This document shows positions 55,626 to 64,000 of a stretch of DNA of 64,000 bases, piece by piece. The notes beneath the pieces are model-generated. The model did not search any database, had not been told where the DNA came from, and saw nothing but the letters and a program-made list of their open reading frames with translations. Both the position numbers and the translations under genes were made by a program. Each line of letters starts with the position of its first letter. The first letter of the stretch is position 1. Origin of the DNA: Bacilli bacterium (GTDB taxonomy: Bacteria > Bacillota_I > Bacilli_A > RF39 > UBA660); NCBI GenBank assembly GCA_017511805.1, contig JAFWJA010000003.1:1-64000 (forward strand), read 5' to 3'.

Positions 55626-56255
55626 ATGAGTAATATTTTTGAAAATATAGATGCTAAAAACAAGTATAAATTACTACGTTCTTTTAGGGCAGATACATAT
55701 AAATATAACAAAAATACCAATATAACTAATACCGTTATAGATCCTAATACAATATGTTTAGTTATAAAAGGAAGTGTAAAAATTGTTAGAAATAACGAAA
55801 ATGGAAGTAGTAACATTTTTGATATAGTTTTAGATAATCAATTATTTGGTTCTACTATTTATAATCTAAATGATGCTGATTATGATATAGTTACTTTAGA
55901 AGAATCTGAGATCATTATTATTAACTATAATGATATTATTAAGTATAGTGGAAAAAACAAATTTTACACCGACTTTATAAAAAACTTATATACAATTTGT
56001 AATGATAAAATAAAATTACAAAATGAAAGATTGAATATAATTAGTAAAAAAACAATAAGAAATAAATTACTTGAATACTTTAATCTATCTTTTAAAAAGA
56101 ATAACTCTAGAAATATCTATATTAATTATTCATACCAAGAACTTGCTGATTATCTTTGTATAGATAGAACTGCTATGAGTAGAGAATTAAAAAATCTAAA
56201 AGATGAAGGTTTTATTAAAGTAACCGGCAAAAGAATAACACTCCTATACAAATAA
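55626..56255 (+). CDS. Crp/Fnr-family transcription regulator
   Basis: A 209-residue regulator with a cyclic-nucleotide-type beta-roll (about 20-110), a dimer helix and a winged helix-turn-helix (YSYQELADYLCIDRTAMSRE, LKNLKDEGFIKV). It lacks the four-Cys cluster of Fnr; only scattered Cys are present (Cys46, Cys132 and Cys177 approximately), so the signal is unknown. Position and operator suggest that it controls nrdDG and its own expression. Confidence 0.9.
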   Translation: MSNIFENIDAKNKYKLLRSFRADTYKYNKNTNITNTVIDPNTICLVIKGSVKIVRNNENGSSNIFDIVLDNQLFGSTIYNLNDADYDIVTLEESEIIIINYNDIIKYSGKNKFYTDFIKNLYTICNDKIKLQNERLNIISKKTIRNKLLEYFNLSFKKNNSRNIYINYSYQELADYLCIDRTAMSRELKNLKDEGFIKVTGKRITLLYK

Positions 56256-56280
56256 AGAAACAGATTACTCTGTTTCTTCT
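56255..56280. terminator. Bidirectional terminator between the Crp/Fnr gene and ssb
   Basis: Stem AAGAAACAGA/TCTGTTTCTT with a 4-base loop and T-rich tails on both strands. Confidence 0.65.
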
Positions 56281-56600
56281 TGTCTTTTATTAGACAAAAA
56301 TGTTATTTTTTCAGCGATTATATCAGTAACATAGTTCTTCTTATCATCTTTTTCATAGACTCTAGATTCTACTCTTCCCTTTACTCCTAACAAATCGCCC
56401 TTTTTACAATACTCTGCTGTACTTTCTGCTACTCCAGTCCATAATCTACAATCAATAAAATCCGTTTCATATTCACCATCTACGTTCTTATATGCTCTTG
56501 GAACAGCTAAAGTAATATTAGTATACTTTTTACCACCCTCACTCTCTTTTAGCTCTGGATCTCTTACTAATCTACCAACAATCACAATTTGATTAAGCAT
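56265..56600 (-). CDS. ssb: Single-stranded DNA-binding protein
   Basis: An OB-fold protein of 111 residues: MLNQIVIVGRLVRDPELKES, then TNITLAVPRAY, TDFIDCRLWTGVAE and GDLLGVKGRVESR. It lacks the long disordered linker and the DDDIPF-type acidic tip of replicative SSB, so it may be a secondary SSB (as SsbB or YwpH types). ATG 56600 follows AAAGGAGG; the longer frame to 56651 is not supported. Confidence 0.9.
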   Translation of the reverse strand: MLNQIVIVGRLVRDPELKESEGGKKYTNITLAVPRAYKNVDGEYETDFIDCRLWTGVAESTAEYCKKGDLLGVKGRVESRVYEKDDKKNYVTDIIAEKITFLSNKRQEETE

Positions 56601-56710
56601 AACTAATCCTCCTTTCATAAGCATAATACTAAAGTAATAAAAGGTGTGCAAATGACAAAAATAAGGTTTTAGATAGTGATCTAAAATTGAATAATTATTC
56701 TTATATATAC

Positions 56711-56740
56711 AAAAAAAATAGTTTTGAAAACTATTTTTTT
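56711..56740 (-). terminator. Terminator of sufSU
   Basis: Stem AAAAAATAGTTTT/AAAACTATTTTTT with a short loop, about 25 bases after the sufU stop. Confidence 0.65.
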
Positions 56741-56764
56741 ATATTATTTAATTTTAAACAAATT

Positions 56765-57181
56765 TTATTTTTTTAAAATATCTTTTATTCCATTAATACC
56801 TAGTAATGCACAATTTACTCTAGCAGGTTGTTTACTTATATCTTCATATATATTTAGTTCTTCAAGTAAATCTTTATCATATTCTTCATGTGCAATCATT
56901 TTATTATAGTTATCTATTATATTAATAGCTTCTTCTTTAGTTTTACCTATTAACTTAGATATTGCTATTGATAAAGATGATGTTGCAATAGCACATGCTT
57001 CTCCATCAAATCTAATATCTTTTACTATATCATCTTCTAATTTTAATTCTATTGTAAAATGATCTATACAAGATGCATTACTTTTAGATTCTTTTATATA
57101 ACTTGGATCATCTACTAATCCTTTATTAACAGGATTATTAAAGTGTTCTAATATTAATTCTCTTTTTATTTCATTATCCAT
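56765..57181 (-). CDS. sufU: Fe-S assembly sulfur-transfer protein SufU
   Basis: NifU-like zinc protein that accepts sulfur from SufS. 138 residues. The three conserved Cys are Cys38 (NASCID), Cys63 (GEACAIATSSLS) and Cys124 (RVNCALLG), with the partner Asp40. ATG 57181 is preferred to the GTG 57190, since AGGTG lies 6 bases upstream. It begins where sufS ends. Confidence 0.93.
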   Translation of the reverse strand: MDNEIKRELILEHFNNPVNKGLVDDPSYIKESKSNASCIDHFTIELKLEDDIVKDIRFDGEACAIATSSLSIAISKLIGKTKEEAINIIDNYNKMIAHEEYDKDLLEELNIYEDISKQPARVNCALLGINGIKDILKK

Positions 57182-57182
57182 A

Positions 57183-58382
57183 TTAAACACCTAGACTTTC
57201 TTCAAGTATTTTATCATTATTAAGTGCAACCACTAATTTATCACATTCTTCTTTAGTATTATAGAAATATAAACTAACTCTAACTGTGTTTTTAATCTTT
57301 AGTTCATCACCTAATTTTTTATCACAATGATCACCTGATCTAACACATATATTAAACTTATCTAAATAAATTGCAGTATCTTGCGCAAATACATCTTTAA
57401 CATTGAACGCTACTGTAGAACCAGATACATTTTCATTATATAGAATAATGTTATCTAATTTAGATAATTTTTCTACTAAGTATTTCTTTAGATCATGAGT
57501 ATATTTTTCAATATAATCTAGACCTATTTCATTAACATAGTTTATTGCTTCTCTAAAACCAATTATACCTGCGATATTTTGAGTACCTGCTTCTAATTTA
57601 TATGGTAGTTCTTTATACTCTATTTCTTTTGGACTATCAAAAGAAATAGTAGTACCTCCACCCTTTTTATAATCTATTTCATTAAGTAGTTCTTCTTTAC
57701 CATATAAAACTCCTACTCCAGTAGGTCCAAGCATTTTATGAGCAGATATAGCTAAGAAATCTACATCTGTATCTTGTACATCTATTTTTATATGTCCTGC
57801 ACTTTGAGCAGCATCTACTAGTACTTTAATTCCTTTTTCATGACATAATCTAGTTATTTCTTTAATATCTCTAGTATCACCTATTACATTAGTTATTTCT
57901 GCGATAGATACTACTTTAGTGTTGTTAGTAATAGATTCTTTTAGATTATCAATACTAAAAGTGTAGTCATCATTTAATGGAATATACTTAACTTTAATAC
58001 CTAGTTTATTTTCTAAATCAAACCAAGGAACTATATTAGATGCATGTTCTGCCTTTGTTATTAATACTTCATCATATTTATTTAAATTATGATAAAAATA
58101 ACCATATATAGCCATATTCATACTTTCAGTTGAACCAGAAGTAAATACTATTTCTTTGTTACTTTTTGCATTAATAAAATCTTTAACACAAGTTCTTGAA
58201 TCTTCTAATTCTTTACTAGCTTTTAATGATAAAGTATAATCTCCTCTATGAGCATTAGATGGATAATTTAAATAATAATCATTCATTTTATCTAATACTC
58301 TTTTAGGTTTTAAAGTAGTTGCACCATTATCAAAGTAAATTAAACCAGTTTTTAATATTGGAAATTCATTTACATAATCCAT
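57183..58382 (-). CDS. sufS: Cysteine desulfurase SufS
   Basis: PLP enzyme that takes sulfur from cysteine. 399 residues. PLP-Lys216 in SAHKMLGPTG, DAAQSAGHIKIDVQ, and catalytic Cys353 in VRSGDHCDKK are present. sufSU is 20 kb away from sufCBD, so the SUF system is split in two operons; the Rrf2-type dyad is not seen before sufS. Confidence 0.96.
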   Translation of the reverse strand: MDYVNEFPILKTGLIYFDNGATTLKPKRVLDKMNDYYLNYPSNAHRGDYTLSLKASKELEDSRTCVKDFINAKSNKEIVFTSGSTESMNMAIYGYFYHNLNKYDEVLITKAEHASNIVPWFDLENKLGIKVKYIPLNDDYTFSIDNLKESITNNTKVVSIAEITNVIGDTRDIKEITRLCHEKGIKVLVDAAQSAGHIKIDVQDTDVDFLAISAHKMLGPTGVGVLYGKEELLNEIDYKKGGGTTISFDSPKEIEYKELPYKLEAGTQNIAGIIGFREAINYVNEIGLDYIEKYTHDLKKYLVEKLSKLDNIILYNENVSGSTVAFNVKDVFAQDTAIYLDKFNICVRSGDHCDKKLGDELKIKNTVRVSLYFYNTKEECDKLVVALNNDKILEESLGV

Positions 58383-58533
58383 AATTTCACCTCCATATCT
58401 ATTTATATAATATTCTATTAATAGATACTAAAATAATTATATTTACTAAATATAATTATAAAACAATAATATTTTATCACAAATATGTACAAAATTATAA
58501 TTTTTTTGATAAAATTAAATTGGAGATGATTTT

Positions 58534-58896
58534 ATGAAAGATTGTATATTTTGCAAAATAGCAAATAAAGAAATACCTGCGAAAGTAATATATGAAGATG
58601 ATATAGTTATGGCATATCTAGATATTAATCCACAACATTCAGGACATACTTTAATAATACCTAAGAATCATTTTACTGATTTAGATGATATTAATGAAGA
58701 AACAGTTGCGCATATTATAATGGTTGCGAAAAAGATTAAAAAGATACTTGAAGATAAAATTGGCGCTAAAGGAGTTAAATTAGTACAAAACAACGGCACT
58801 CTTCAAGATGTAAAACACTATCACATGCATGTTATACCTGATTGTAAAGTAAAAGAAATACCATTAGATGAAGTATTTGAATTAATGACAAAATAA
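58534..58896 (+). CDS. HIT family hydrolase
   Basis: A 120-residue Hint-type nucleotide hydrolase. The histidine triad is His95-x-His97-x-His99 (HYHMHVIP). An N-terminal CIFCKI pair of Cys with a distant His could bind zinc. A TTGGAGATG signal precedes the ATG. Confidence 0.94.
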   Translation: MKDCIFCKIANKEIPAKVIYEDDIVMAYLDINPQHSGHTLIIPKNHFTDLDDINEETVAHIIMVAKKIKKILEDKIGAKGVKLVQNNGTLQDVKHYHMHVIPDCKVKEIPLDEVFELMTK

Positions 58897-58918
58897 AAGT
58901 TCCAAATGGAACTTTTTT
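58896..58918 (+). terminator. Terminator of the HIT gene
   Basis: Stem AAAAGTTCC/GGAACTTTT with an AAAT loop and T-run on the plus strand. Confidence 0.75.
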
Positions 58919-58923
58919 TCATA

Positions 58924-59037
58924 CTAACAGATTGCAGAACATAAAATAATAGCAAGTAAGATATAAAGAACTATTATTGATACATATCCACATCCATGTT
59001 TAACAGTAGTTTGTCCACAAGAATTTGAATTGTTCAT
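58924..59037 (-). CDS. Tiny YjcZ-like membrane protein (37 residues)
   Basis: A 37-residue frame with a polar start containing three Cys-rich positions (NSNSCGQTTVKHGCGY) and a single hydrophobic helix (about 19-36) ending in a Cys. A full AAAGGAGG signal stands 7 bases before the ATG and overlaps the stop of the preceding tiny gene, so the two are read from one mRNA. Its layout resembles the YjcZ family of small sporulation-linked proteins. Confidence 0.65.
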   Translation of the reverse strand: MNNSNSCGQTTVKHGCGYVSIIVLYILLAIILCSAIC

Positions 59038-59051
59038 TTTTTAAACCTCCT

Positions 59052-59135
59052 TTAGATATATGCACCTATTATTATTACTAATAAAATGAATAATACTAGA
59101 ATAATTCCAGCATTTGAACCATATGAGTAATTCAT
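59052..59135 (-). CDS. YjcZ-family small membrane protein (27 residues)
   Basis: A 27-residue frame: MNYSYGSNAGIILVLFILL, then IGAY. This closely matches YjcZ-type proteins of Bacilli, which have a tyrosine/glycine-rich start and one hydrophobic helix. GGAGG lies 8 bases upstream of ATG 59133-59135. In Bacillus such genes are expressed in sporulation; their role is not known. Confidence 0.75.
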   Translation of the reverse strand: MNYSYGSNAGIILVLFILLVIIIGAYI

Positions 59136-59273
59136 AATTCATTCCTCCTTTTTTTATTGTTCATAATATAATATGGAATTTATTATTTTTATGTGATTAT
59201 ATTTTTAAAATTATTGTTTTTATTTTCTATTTTTGTTATTATATATATGTACAAATTTTAGGAGGATGATAGA

Positions 59274-60230
59274 ATGAAGAAGAAAATTGTATTAAGTATG
59301 TTTGTAGCTTTAGGAGCAGTACTTTTAGTAACAGGTTGTGGTCATAAAGCTAAATTAAAAGATGGTAAAGAGGTTGCAATTAGTGTTAATAAGAAAGATA
59401 TTACAGTAGAAGATATATATGATGAATTAAAGAGTAAATATGCTAAACAAATATTAGCGGATATTATCGATAAGAAAATCTTTAATGATTTATATAAAGG
59501 CGATGAAGAAATTGAAAAACAAGTTAATAATTATGTAGAATACATTAAATCATCATATAGTGATAACTGGGAAGAAACATTAAAGAATGCAGGATATGAT
59601 AGTGAAGATGCTTTTAAAGATGAAATTAGATTAAACTATCAAAGACAAAAAGCAGTTGATGAATATCTAAAGAAAAGTGTAACAGATGATGAAATTCAAA
59701 AGTATTATGATGATGAATACTCTGGAAATATAGAAGCTAGTCATATTTTAATAAAAGTTGCTGCTGATGGTGAAGAAGGATTATCTGATGAAGATGCTAA
59801 AAAGAAAGCAGAAGATTTAATTAAACAATTAGATGATGGAGCTGACTTTGCTACATTAGCTAAAGAAAACTCAGAAGATACTGGATCTGCTACTAATGGT
59901 GGTGCTCTTGGATCATTTAATAAAGGACAAATGGTTAAAGAATTTGAAGAAGCAGCTTATGCATTAAAAGAAAATGAGTATACTAAAGAACCAGTTAAAA
60001 CAACATATGGATATCATATTATCTTAAAAACTAAAGATGAAGATAAAAAAGAATTAAAAGATGCTAAAGAAGATATAATTGAAAAGATAATAGCAGAGAA
60101 AAAAGAAGATTCAAATTATAGTGCAAATGCATTAGAAGCTATTAGAAAAGAAAATGGTTTAAAATTTGAAGATACTATTTTAGAAGATAAATATAATGAA
60201 TATTTAGATAGTTTAAAAAATAGTAATTAA
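59274..60230 (+). CDS. prsA: PrsA-type foldase lipoprotein (parvulin)
   Basis: Extracellular peptidyl-prolyl isomerase that helps secreted proteins fold. 318 residues. A lipoprotein signal peptide ends in LVTGC (Cys22). The parvulin domain (about 145-240) shows EASHILIKV, DFATLAKENSEDTGSATNGG, LGSFNKGQMVKEFEEAAY and TTYGYHIILK. The SurA-like helical arms flank it. An AGGAGGATGAT signal precedes the ATG. Confidence 0.95.
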   Translation: MKKKIVLSMFVALGAVLLVTGCGHKAKLKDGKEVAISVNKKDITVEDIYDELKSKYAKQILADIIDKKIFNDLYKGDEEIEKQVNNYVEYIKSSYSDNWEETLKNAGYDSEDAFKDEIRLNYQRQKAVDEYLKKSVTDDEIQKYYDDEYSGNIEASHILIKVAADGEEGLSDEDAKKKAEDLIKQLDDGADFATLAKENSEDTGSATNGGALGSFNKGQMVKEFEEAAYALKENEYTKEPVKTTYGYHIILKTKDEDKKELKDAKEDIIEKIIAEKKEDSNYSANALEAIRKENGLKFEDTILEDKYNEYLDSLKNSN

Positions 60231-60258
60231 AAAGAGGAATTGTAATTCCTCTTTTTTT
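60229..60258. terminator. Bidirectional terminator between prsA and the HD gene
   Basis: Stem AAAGAGGAAT/ATTCCTCTTT with a TGTA loop and T-rich tails on both strands. Confidence 0.72.
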
Positions 60259-61240
60259 ATATCATTTTATTTCTATTTTTACTTTGTAATTCAATATATT
60301 TAGACATAAATTCATCAGATGTTTTAATAAATAAACTCTCTACATTTTCATCTGATACATCATTTTTATTATATAATTTTGAATACTTTTCATCTTGATA
60401 TATCATATATAGCATTCTTCTTAATGCATTAACAAAACATACTTTAAAGAATGGACTATTAGTATCTGGTGTCTTTCTTGTATATACATCTAATACTCTA
60501 TCATATGGTGATGTAATTTCTTTTGATGTAGCCATTAAATCTGATATATTTAAGATAATATCATATAAATTATAATCATATTGTTCTAAGAAATATGTTA
60601 TATCATCTTTATTTGATTCTTTCCTAAATACACCCTTACCTTCTTCAGTGACATAAAATCCTTCTAATGCTGGATCACAATTTGCACATCTATTTCCTTT
60701 AGCTGATTCATCTGATAAAAATGAATGCGTTAAACAACAAATTGCTTCATCTTTATGACCAAGACTACATAAATATTCATAACCTTTAATTGTATGCATA
60801 AAACTTTGATCAAATTTTCTTCCTATATCATGTAATATTCCTAATTTCATACCTACATCTGGATTTAAACCCATCGCACTAGCTAATTCACTAGATACTC
60901 TTCCCTCAAATAATGAATGCGATATCCATGCACTTGCATTATGCTTTCCATCAGTTTTATTTCCAATAGTTCTTTTTGAATCTATAACATCATATGCTGA
61001 TTTTAATATGACCTCTTTTAATTCTTCAGGACATTCTCCTTGAATCATATCATAGATTTCTTTTGAACTATATGATGTATTATTTGATACTTCCTCACAT
61101 AGATTATCCATAGTTTCATAATCTAAATCTTTTAATACTAACAAAAAAGCAGATGCTGCTGTAAAACCATTATCATAATTAACACTACTTGTACTTAATG
61201 CTTCATTTTTATTTGTTTCACTACTAAAATCTAATCTCAT
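60257..61240 (-). CDS. HD-domain phosphohydrolase-like protein
   Basis: A 327-residue soluble protein. The HD metal site is seen as HNASAWISHSLFEGR, then GILHDIGRKFDQSFMHTIKG and a later His/Asp set (CCLTHSFLSDES). A Cys cluster (NRCANCDPALEG) follows. HD domains hydrolyse nucleotides or phosphate esters; the substrate is unknown. GAGGAGG precedes the ATG. Confidence 0.82.
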   Translation of the reverse strand: MRLDFSSETNKNEALSTSSVNYDNGFTAASAFLLVLKDLDYETMDNLCEEVSNNTSYSSKEIYDMIQGECPEELKEVILKSAYDVIDSKRTIGNKTDGKHNASAWISHSLFEGRVSSELASAMGLNPDVGMKLGILHDIGRKFDQSFMHTIKGYEYLCSLGHKDEAICCLTHSFLSDESAKGNRCANCDPALEGFYVTEEGKGVFRKESNKDDITYFLEQYDYNLYDIILNISDLMATSKEITSPYDRVLDVYTRKTPDTNSPFFKVCFVNALRRMLYMIYQDEKYSKLYNKNDVSDENVESLFIKTSDEFMSKYIELQSKNRNKMI

Positions 61241-61256
61241 ATATTCCTCCTCTACT

Positions 61257-62000
61257 TTATTTCATAGTATCATAATTATACCCCTTTTGATATAGTTTTT
61301 GTTTTATTATCATATCAAGTTCATATCCTGAATACTTTTTAAAATATCGATTATATAGTTTGTCATATTCCTTCTTAACATTACCAGTATTAAAATCTTT
61401 ATTTTCCAATATTCTTTCTATATCTTTTAAATAATAACCTTCATTTATGAAATAATTTATTAGTTTTTGTTTTAATACATTACCAGAGCAACCTTTAGTT
61501 GTTTTTATCTTTTTATTAACAAGTCTATCTAGCTTATCAATCATTTCTTCTTCATTAATAGAACTTATATAATTATCTATTATTTCTTCTTTTATTCCTT
61601 GTTTTAATAGTTCTTTTTTTATTTTATTAGGTCCTGAATTACTTAAGTTAAACTTATCATTTATATATGCTTTAGCATACATCTCATCATTAATAAAACC
61701 ATTTTTTTCTAATCTTTCAATAGTATTACTAATATCACTATAACTATATTCTTTCTTCTTTAAATAAGTTTCTATTTCTTTTCTAGATCTCATCTTAATA
61801 GATATATATTTTAACGCTACATCATATATTTCTTCTTTAGTATTATCTATTTTTATAGATTCTAGTTCTTTATCAGTTATTTCTTTTTTTAATAGCAATG
61901 AATATTTTAAAATAATATCTTCATATAAACTAACATAATTACCACCATCAAAATATACATTATACTTATTCTTGCACTTTTTATATTTAACTATTTTCAT
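61257..62000 (-). CDS. recX: Regulatory protein RecX
   Basis: Inhibitor/modulator of RecA filaments. 247 residues with tandem three-helix RecX repeats: ALKYISIKMRSRKEIETYL, IERLEKNGFINDEMYAKAYI, ELLKQGIKEEIIDNYIS and later copies. It lies between the HD gene and rpoZ. Confidence 0.9.
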   Translation of the reverse strand: MKIVKYKKCKNKYNVYFDGGNYVSLYEDIILKYSLLLKKEITDKELESIKIDNTKEEIYDVALKYISIKMRSRKEIETYLKKKEYSYSDISNTIERLEKNGFINDEMYAKAYINDKFNLSNSGPNKIKKELLKQGIKEEIIDNYISSINEEEMIDKLDRLVNKKIKTTKGCSGNVLKQKLINYFINEGYYLKDIERILENKDFNTGNVKKEYDKLYNRYFKKYSGYELDMIIKQKLYQKGYNYDTMK

Positions 62001-62023
62001 ATCATCACCTACTTTTTATGTAA

Positions 62024-62068
62024 TAAAAAAACTTAATACTAGTTTTCTTCTTTTATATGTATTAAGTT
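62024..62068 (-). terminator. Terminator of rpoZ
   Basis: Minus-strand 10-bp stem AACTTAATAC/GTATTAAGTT followed by seven T. The left arm and loop encode the last residues of the omega subunit. Confidence 0.68.
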
Positions 62069-62239
62069 ATTTTGAATTTCTTCTAATGCTCTATCTAAAT
62101 TCTTTTTTGATTTATATTCATTTTCCTTCATTTGATAGTGTTTTGTTTCATCCATAGCAACCGCTCTTTGTGAAGCTATATACACTATTTGATATTTAGA
62201 TGGAATAATATTTAACATTTTATCTATTGAATAATTCAT
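62039..62239 (-). CDS. rpoZ: RNA polymerase omega subunit
   Basis: A 66-residue omega subunit: IIPSKYQIVYIASQRAVAM and the charged tail with LDRALEEIQNNLI. A GGAGAG signal precedes the ATG. No gmk is beside it, unlike in Bacillus. Confidence 0.9.
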   Translation of the reverse strand: MNYSIDKMLNIIPSKYQIVYIASQRAVAMDETKHYQMKENEYKSKKNLDRALEEIQNNLIHIKEEN

Positions 62240-62281
62240 ATTATCTCTCCTTGCTTAAAGTATTATAGTACTTTTTTTATT

Positions 62282-63130
62282 TTATTTCAATCCCTTAGCA
62301 ACTTTTTGTTCTTCTGCTTGATTTAAATCTATAGATTTAGTAATTTCTTTAAATCTCTTTATTACAGAACTATAATCACTATAATAAGTTTCATCATTAT
62401 TTTTAACTGAAGCTTCTATTCCTGTTTCAAAATCTTGCATATTTTTTAATGCCTTAAATGCTACTACATCAGGTGCAGCATCCATTTTAGAATTAGCATC
62501 TATGATAAATAACTGTTTTAATTTATCATTAAACTTAGAACCTTCTCCTAAAAAGAAATCTTTTAATACTTCATCTTTAAATATATCCATCATATCAATA
62601 GATATGCTGTCTTTTATTTGGAATAATGTAGTTTCATCACCTGGTTCCATTTCTTTTGGATATTCAAATGGTTCATTATTCTTTTTCTTTAATAATGCTA
62701 TAGTATTAATAACAGAATATGTTATTGACTTATTAATGCCTTCATTATGTAATTTACCATCACCTGATCTATAAGTTAATCCTGAATCACTAGTTTCAAA
62801 ATTTTTTGTAATAAAATTTACAAAACCTAGTTCATCTGATATTATTTCTTCTATTTCTTTTTTTACAAGTGAAAATCTAGTCATTTTAGAATTTAATTCT
62901 GGTGTCATCTCAACTTCTTTTCCCACTTCAAAAACATCAGGATTTATTTCCCTTTGTAATAAAAAATAATCATAGATTAAATCATTAAACTTATTAGTAA
63001 TTTCTTCTTTCCTTGTTGTTATTTCTTCAGGAGTCATAAAGTTTTCCATTACTGAAATATATGCTTTAATCTTATCCAAAAATAATAAACTAGCTTTTTT
63101 AGCACTAAGTTCAGAAATATTAATATCCAT
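62282..63130 (-). CDS. Soluble protein of unknown function
   Basis: A 282-residue, mostly helical protein without signal or membrane helix. Stretches such as KMTRFSLVKKEIEEIISDEL and NDKLKQLFIIDANSKMD show no known motif. ATG 63130 is chosen because GGAG precedes it by about 8 bases; the longer frame to 63166 would overlap the terminator of the upstream gene. Confidence 0.65.
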   Translation of the reverse strand: MDINISELSAKKASLLFLDKIKAYISVMENFMTPEEITTRKEEITNKFNDLIYDYFLLQREINPDVFEVGKEVEMTPELNSKMTRFSLVKKEIEEIISDELGFVNFITKNFETSDSGLTYRSGDGKLHNEGINKSITYSVINTIALLKKKNNEPFEYPKEMEPGDETTLFQIKDSISIDMMDIFKDEVLKDFFLGEGSKFNDKLKQLFIIDANSKMDAAPDVVAFKALKNMQDFETGIEASVKNNDETYYSDYSSVIKRFKEITKSIDLNQAEEQKVAKGLK

Positions 63131-63164
63131 ATTCCATTCTCCTATAACAAATAAATTATAACAC

Positions 63165-63191
63165 AAAAAAAGAAACTAGAAAAGTAGTTTC
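63165..63191 (-). terminator. Terminator of the GNAT gene
   Basis: Minus-strand stem GAAACTA/TAGTTTC with a 6-base loop and a seven-base T-run. Confidence 0.7.
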
Positions 63192-63197
63192 CTTAAA

Positions 63198-63611
63198 TTA
63201 TTTTTTAAGCCAAACATATACTCCATCTTGATTCTCTGGTTTATATTTCATTCCACATTTAACATAAAAATCTCTATTACCTGATGTAGGTGTTGCCTCT
63301 ACCATAAATAATTCTCCTGATTTTAATGTATCTTCTGCTTGTTTTAATAAACTAGTAACTACTATTTTACCAAAACCTTGTTTTTGATATTTAGGGTTAA
63401 CCATTATATCAGATAGAACTCCTTTGCAAGAATAATCCCCTACTAATCTACCTACTGCAATTATATCTTCATCATTTTTAATAGTAACCTTGCACATAGT
63501 ATTATCAATACCTTTTTGTAGTTGTTCTATGCTTACATCTTTCCAACCAAGTATTTCTCTTATATCATGAATATATTCTGGTTTAACATCATTTATTACT
63601 TCATAATTCAT
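63198..63611 (-). CDS. GNAT-family acetyltransferase
   Basis: A 137-residue acetyltransferase: AVGRLVGDYSCKGVLSDIM, then the acetyl-CoA loop VNPKYQKQGFGKIVVTSLL and the C-terminal FYVKCGMKYKPEN. Substrate unknown. It begins 8 bases after the ASCH gene ends and should be co-transcribed. Confidence 0.9.
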   Translation of the reverse strand: MNYEVINDVKPEYIHDIREILGWKDVSIEQLQKGIDNTMCKVTIKNDEDIIAVGRLVGDYSCKGVLSDIMVNPKYQKQGFGKIVVTSLLKQAEDTLKSGELFMVEATPTSGNRDFYVKCGMKYKPENQDGVYVWLKK

Positions 63612-63619
63612 ATAAGCTC

Positions 63620-63949
63620 CTATATTAGTTCTATTTCTATACCTAATGCACCATATTTATCTTGTTCTTCTTTAGTATAGAAATTATCCATAATAGTATA
63701 ATCATCTGTTTCAGATACTCCAATTTGTTTGTTATCAAACTTATCAAACAAATCTTTAAATGACTTAAACTTATACAAGTTCTTTACCTTTACCTTAATT
63801 ATTTCACCAGTATCAACATGCGTAAATTCAATAGTATCACCAATACTTATTAATTGTCTTTTTTCATCATTTAATCTTACTTCAATTGTTTTTTCCTTGT
63901 TCTTAATAGATTTAAAAGCAAAATCTACTAGTTTCATTTTATGAACCAT
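63620..63949 (-). CDS. ASCH-domain protein
   Basis: A 109-residue protein of the ASCH group (PUA-like, RNA- or modified-nucleoside-binding): AFKSIKNKEKTIEVRLNDEK, then ISIGDTIEFTHVDTGE and VKNLYKFKSFKDLF. Some ASCH proteins are amidohydrolases on acetylcytidine, some bind RNA. ATG 63949 has GGAAGTGAT upstream. Confidence 0.88.
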   Translation of the reverse strand: MVHKMKLVDFAFKSIKNKEKTIEVRLNDEKRQLISIGDTIEFTHVDTGEIIKVKVKNLYKFKSFKDLFDKFDNKQIGVSETDDYTIMDNFYTKEEQDKYGALGIEIELI

Positions 63950-63978
63950 AATATCACTTCCCATAATTATTATAACAT

Positions 63979-64000
63979 AAAAAAGAAACTATAAAGTTTC
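63979..64000 (-). terminator. Terminator of a gene beyond the window edge
   Basis: Minus-strand stem GAAACT/AGTTTC with a 4-base loop and T-run; it closes a minus-strand gene that lies outside the window. Confidence 0.55.

Overview
The window comes from an AT-rich, low-GC Gram-positive (Firmicutes-type) anaerobe. It uses the standard code: TGA is a stop in pcrA, tsaE and tsaB, and Trp is TGG. A cell wall is implied by MurE, a sortase with a wall-anchored adhesin, and NlpC/P60 and GH25 hydrolases. Anaerobic life is implied by NrdDG, and SufBCD/SufSU supplies Fe-S clusters. RNase J, the omega subunit, RecX, a Zn-ribbon/SHOCT protein and YjcZ/CotF-like small proteins fit a Bacilli-related, probably gut-associated, uncultured lineage with a compact genome. 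Most genes are on the minus strand.

Layout. 1-3.9 kb: a broken-off DUF1848 gene, a class M sirtuin with a zinc macrodomain (an ADP-ribosylation writer and eraser), and an alpha/beta hydrolase plus aldo/keto reductase operon behind a MerR-type promoter. 4-7.5 kb: a Zn-ribbon/SHOCT gene, recG, and three short structured RNAs whose C-rich and G-rich segments are complementary. 7.5-15.2 kb: a membrane-anchored serpin, a membrane protein, a roughly 630-nt structured non-coding RNA with its own consensus promoter and terminator, a chagasin-like protease inhibitor in one operon with a two-component system, then a thioester adhesin with its sortase. 15.3-20.3 kb: three translationally coupled genes and one nearby gene of unknown function. 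20.3-25.3 kb: ligA, galU, pcrA. 25.4-27.9 kb: a NMT1/SsuA-type ABC transporter on the plus strand. 28.5-31 kb: tsaD-rimI-tsaB-tsaE (tRNA t6A). 31-34.3 kb: NlpC/P60 protein, DUF1292 protein, murE. 34.3-37.9 kb: rrf2-sufC-sufB-sufD. 38-46.6 kb: an ATPase-CYTH fusion, DnaJ-like protein, trxA/trxB, coat-F-like pair, DUF362 protein, a decayed purA, and an orphan holin/endolysin pair surrounded by small duplications. 46.7-51.7 kb: RNase J, PNPase, S15. 51.8-58.9 kb: CFI-box protein, XRE regulator, nrdDG with a divergent Crp/Fnr regulator, ssb, sufSU, HIT. 58.9-64 kb: two tiny YjcZ-like genes, prsA, HD protein, recX, rpoZ, an unknown protein, a GNAT and an ASCH protein.

The most noteworthy items are the large ornate RNA (9921-10553), the set of small RNAs with matching C-rich and G-rich segments (4071-4135, 5038-5126, 7411-7515) that could also reach the unusual GGGGGG ribosome-binding site near 52370, the two unrelated families of protease inhibitor flanking the large RNA, and the SirTM/macrodomain pair that lacks its usual lipoyl partners. 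All functional statements rest on motif recognition by eye; no database search was run.
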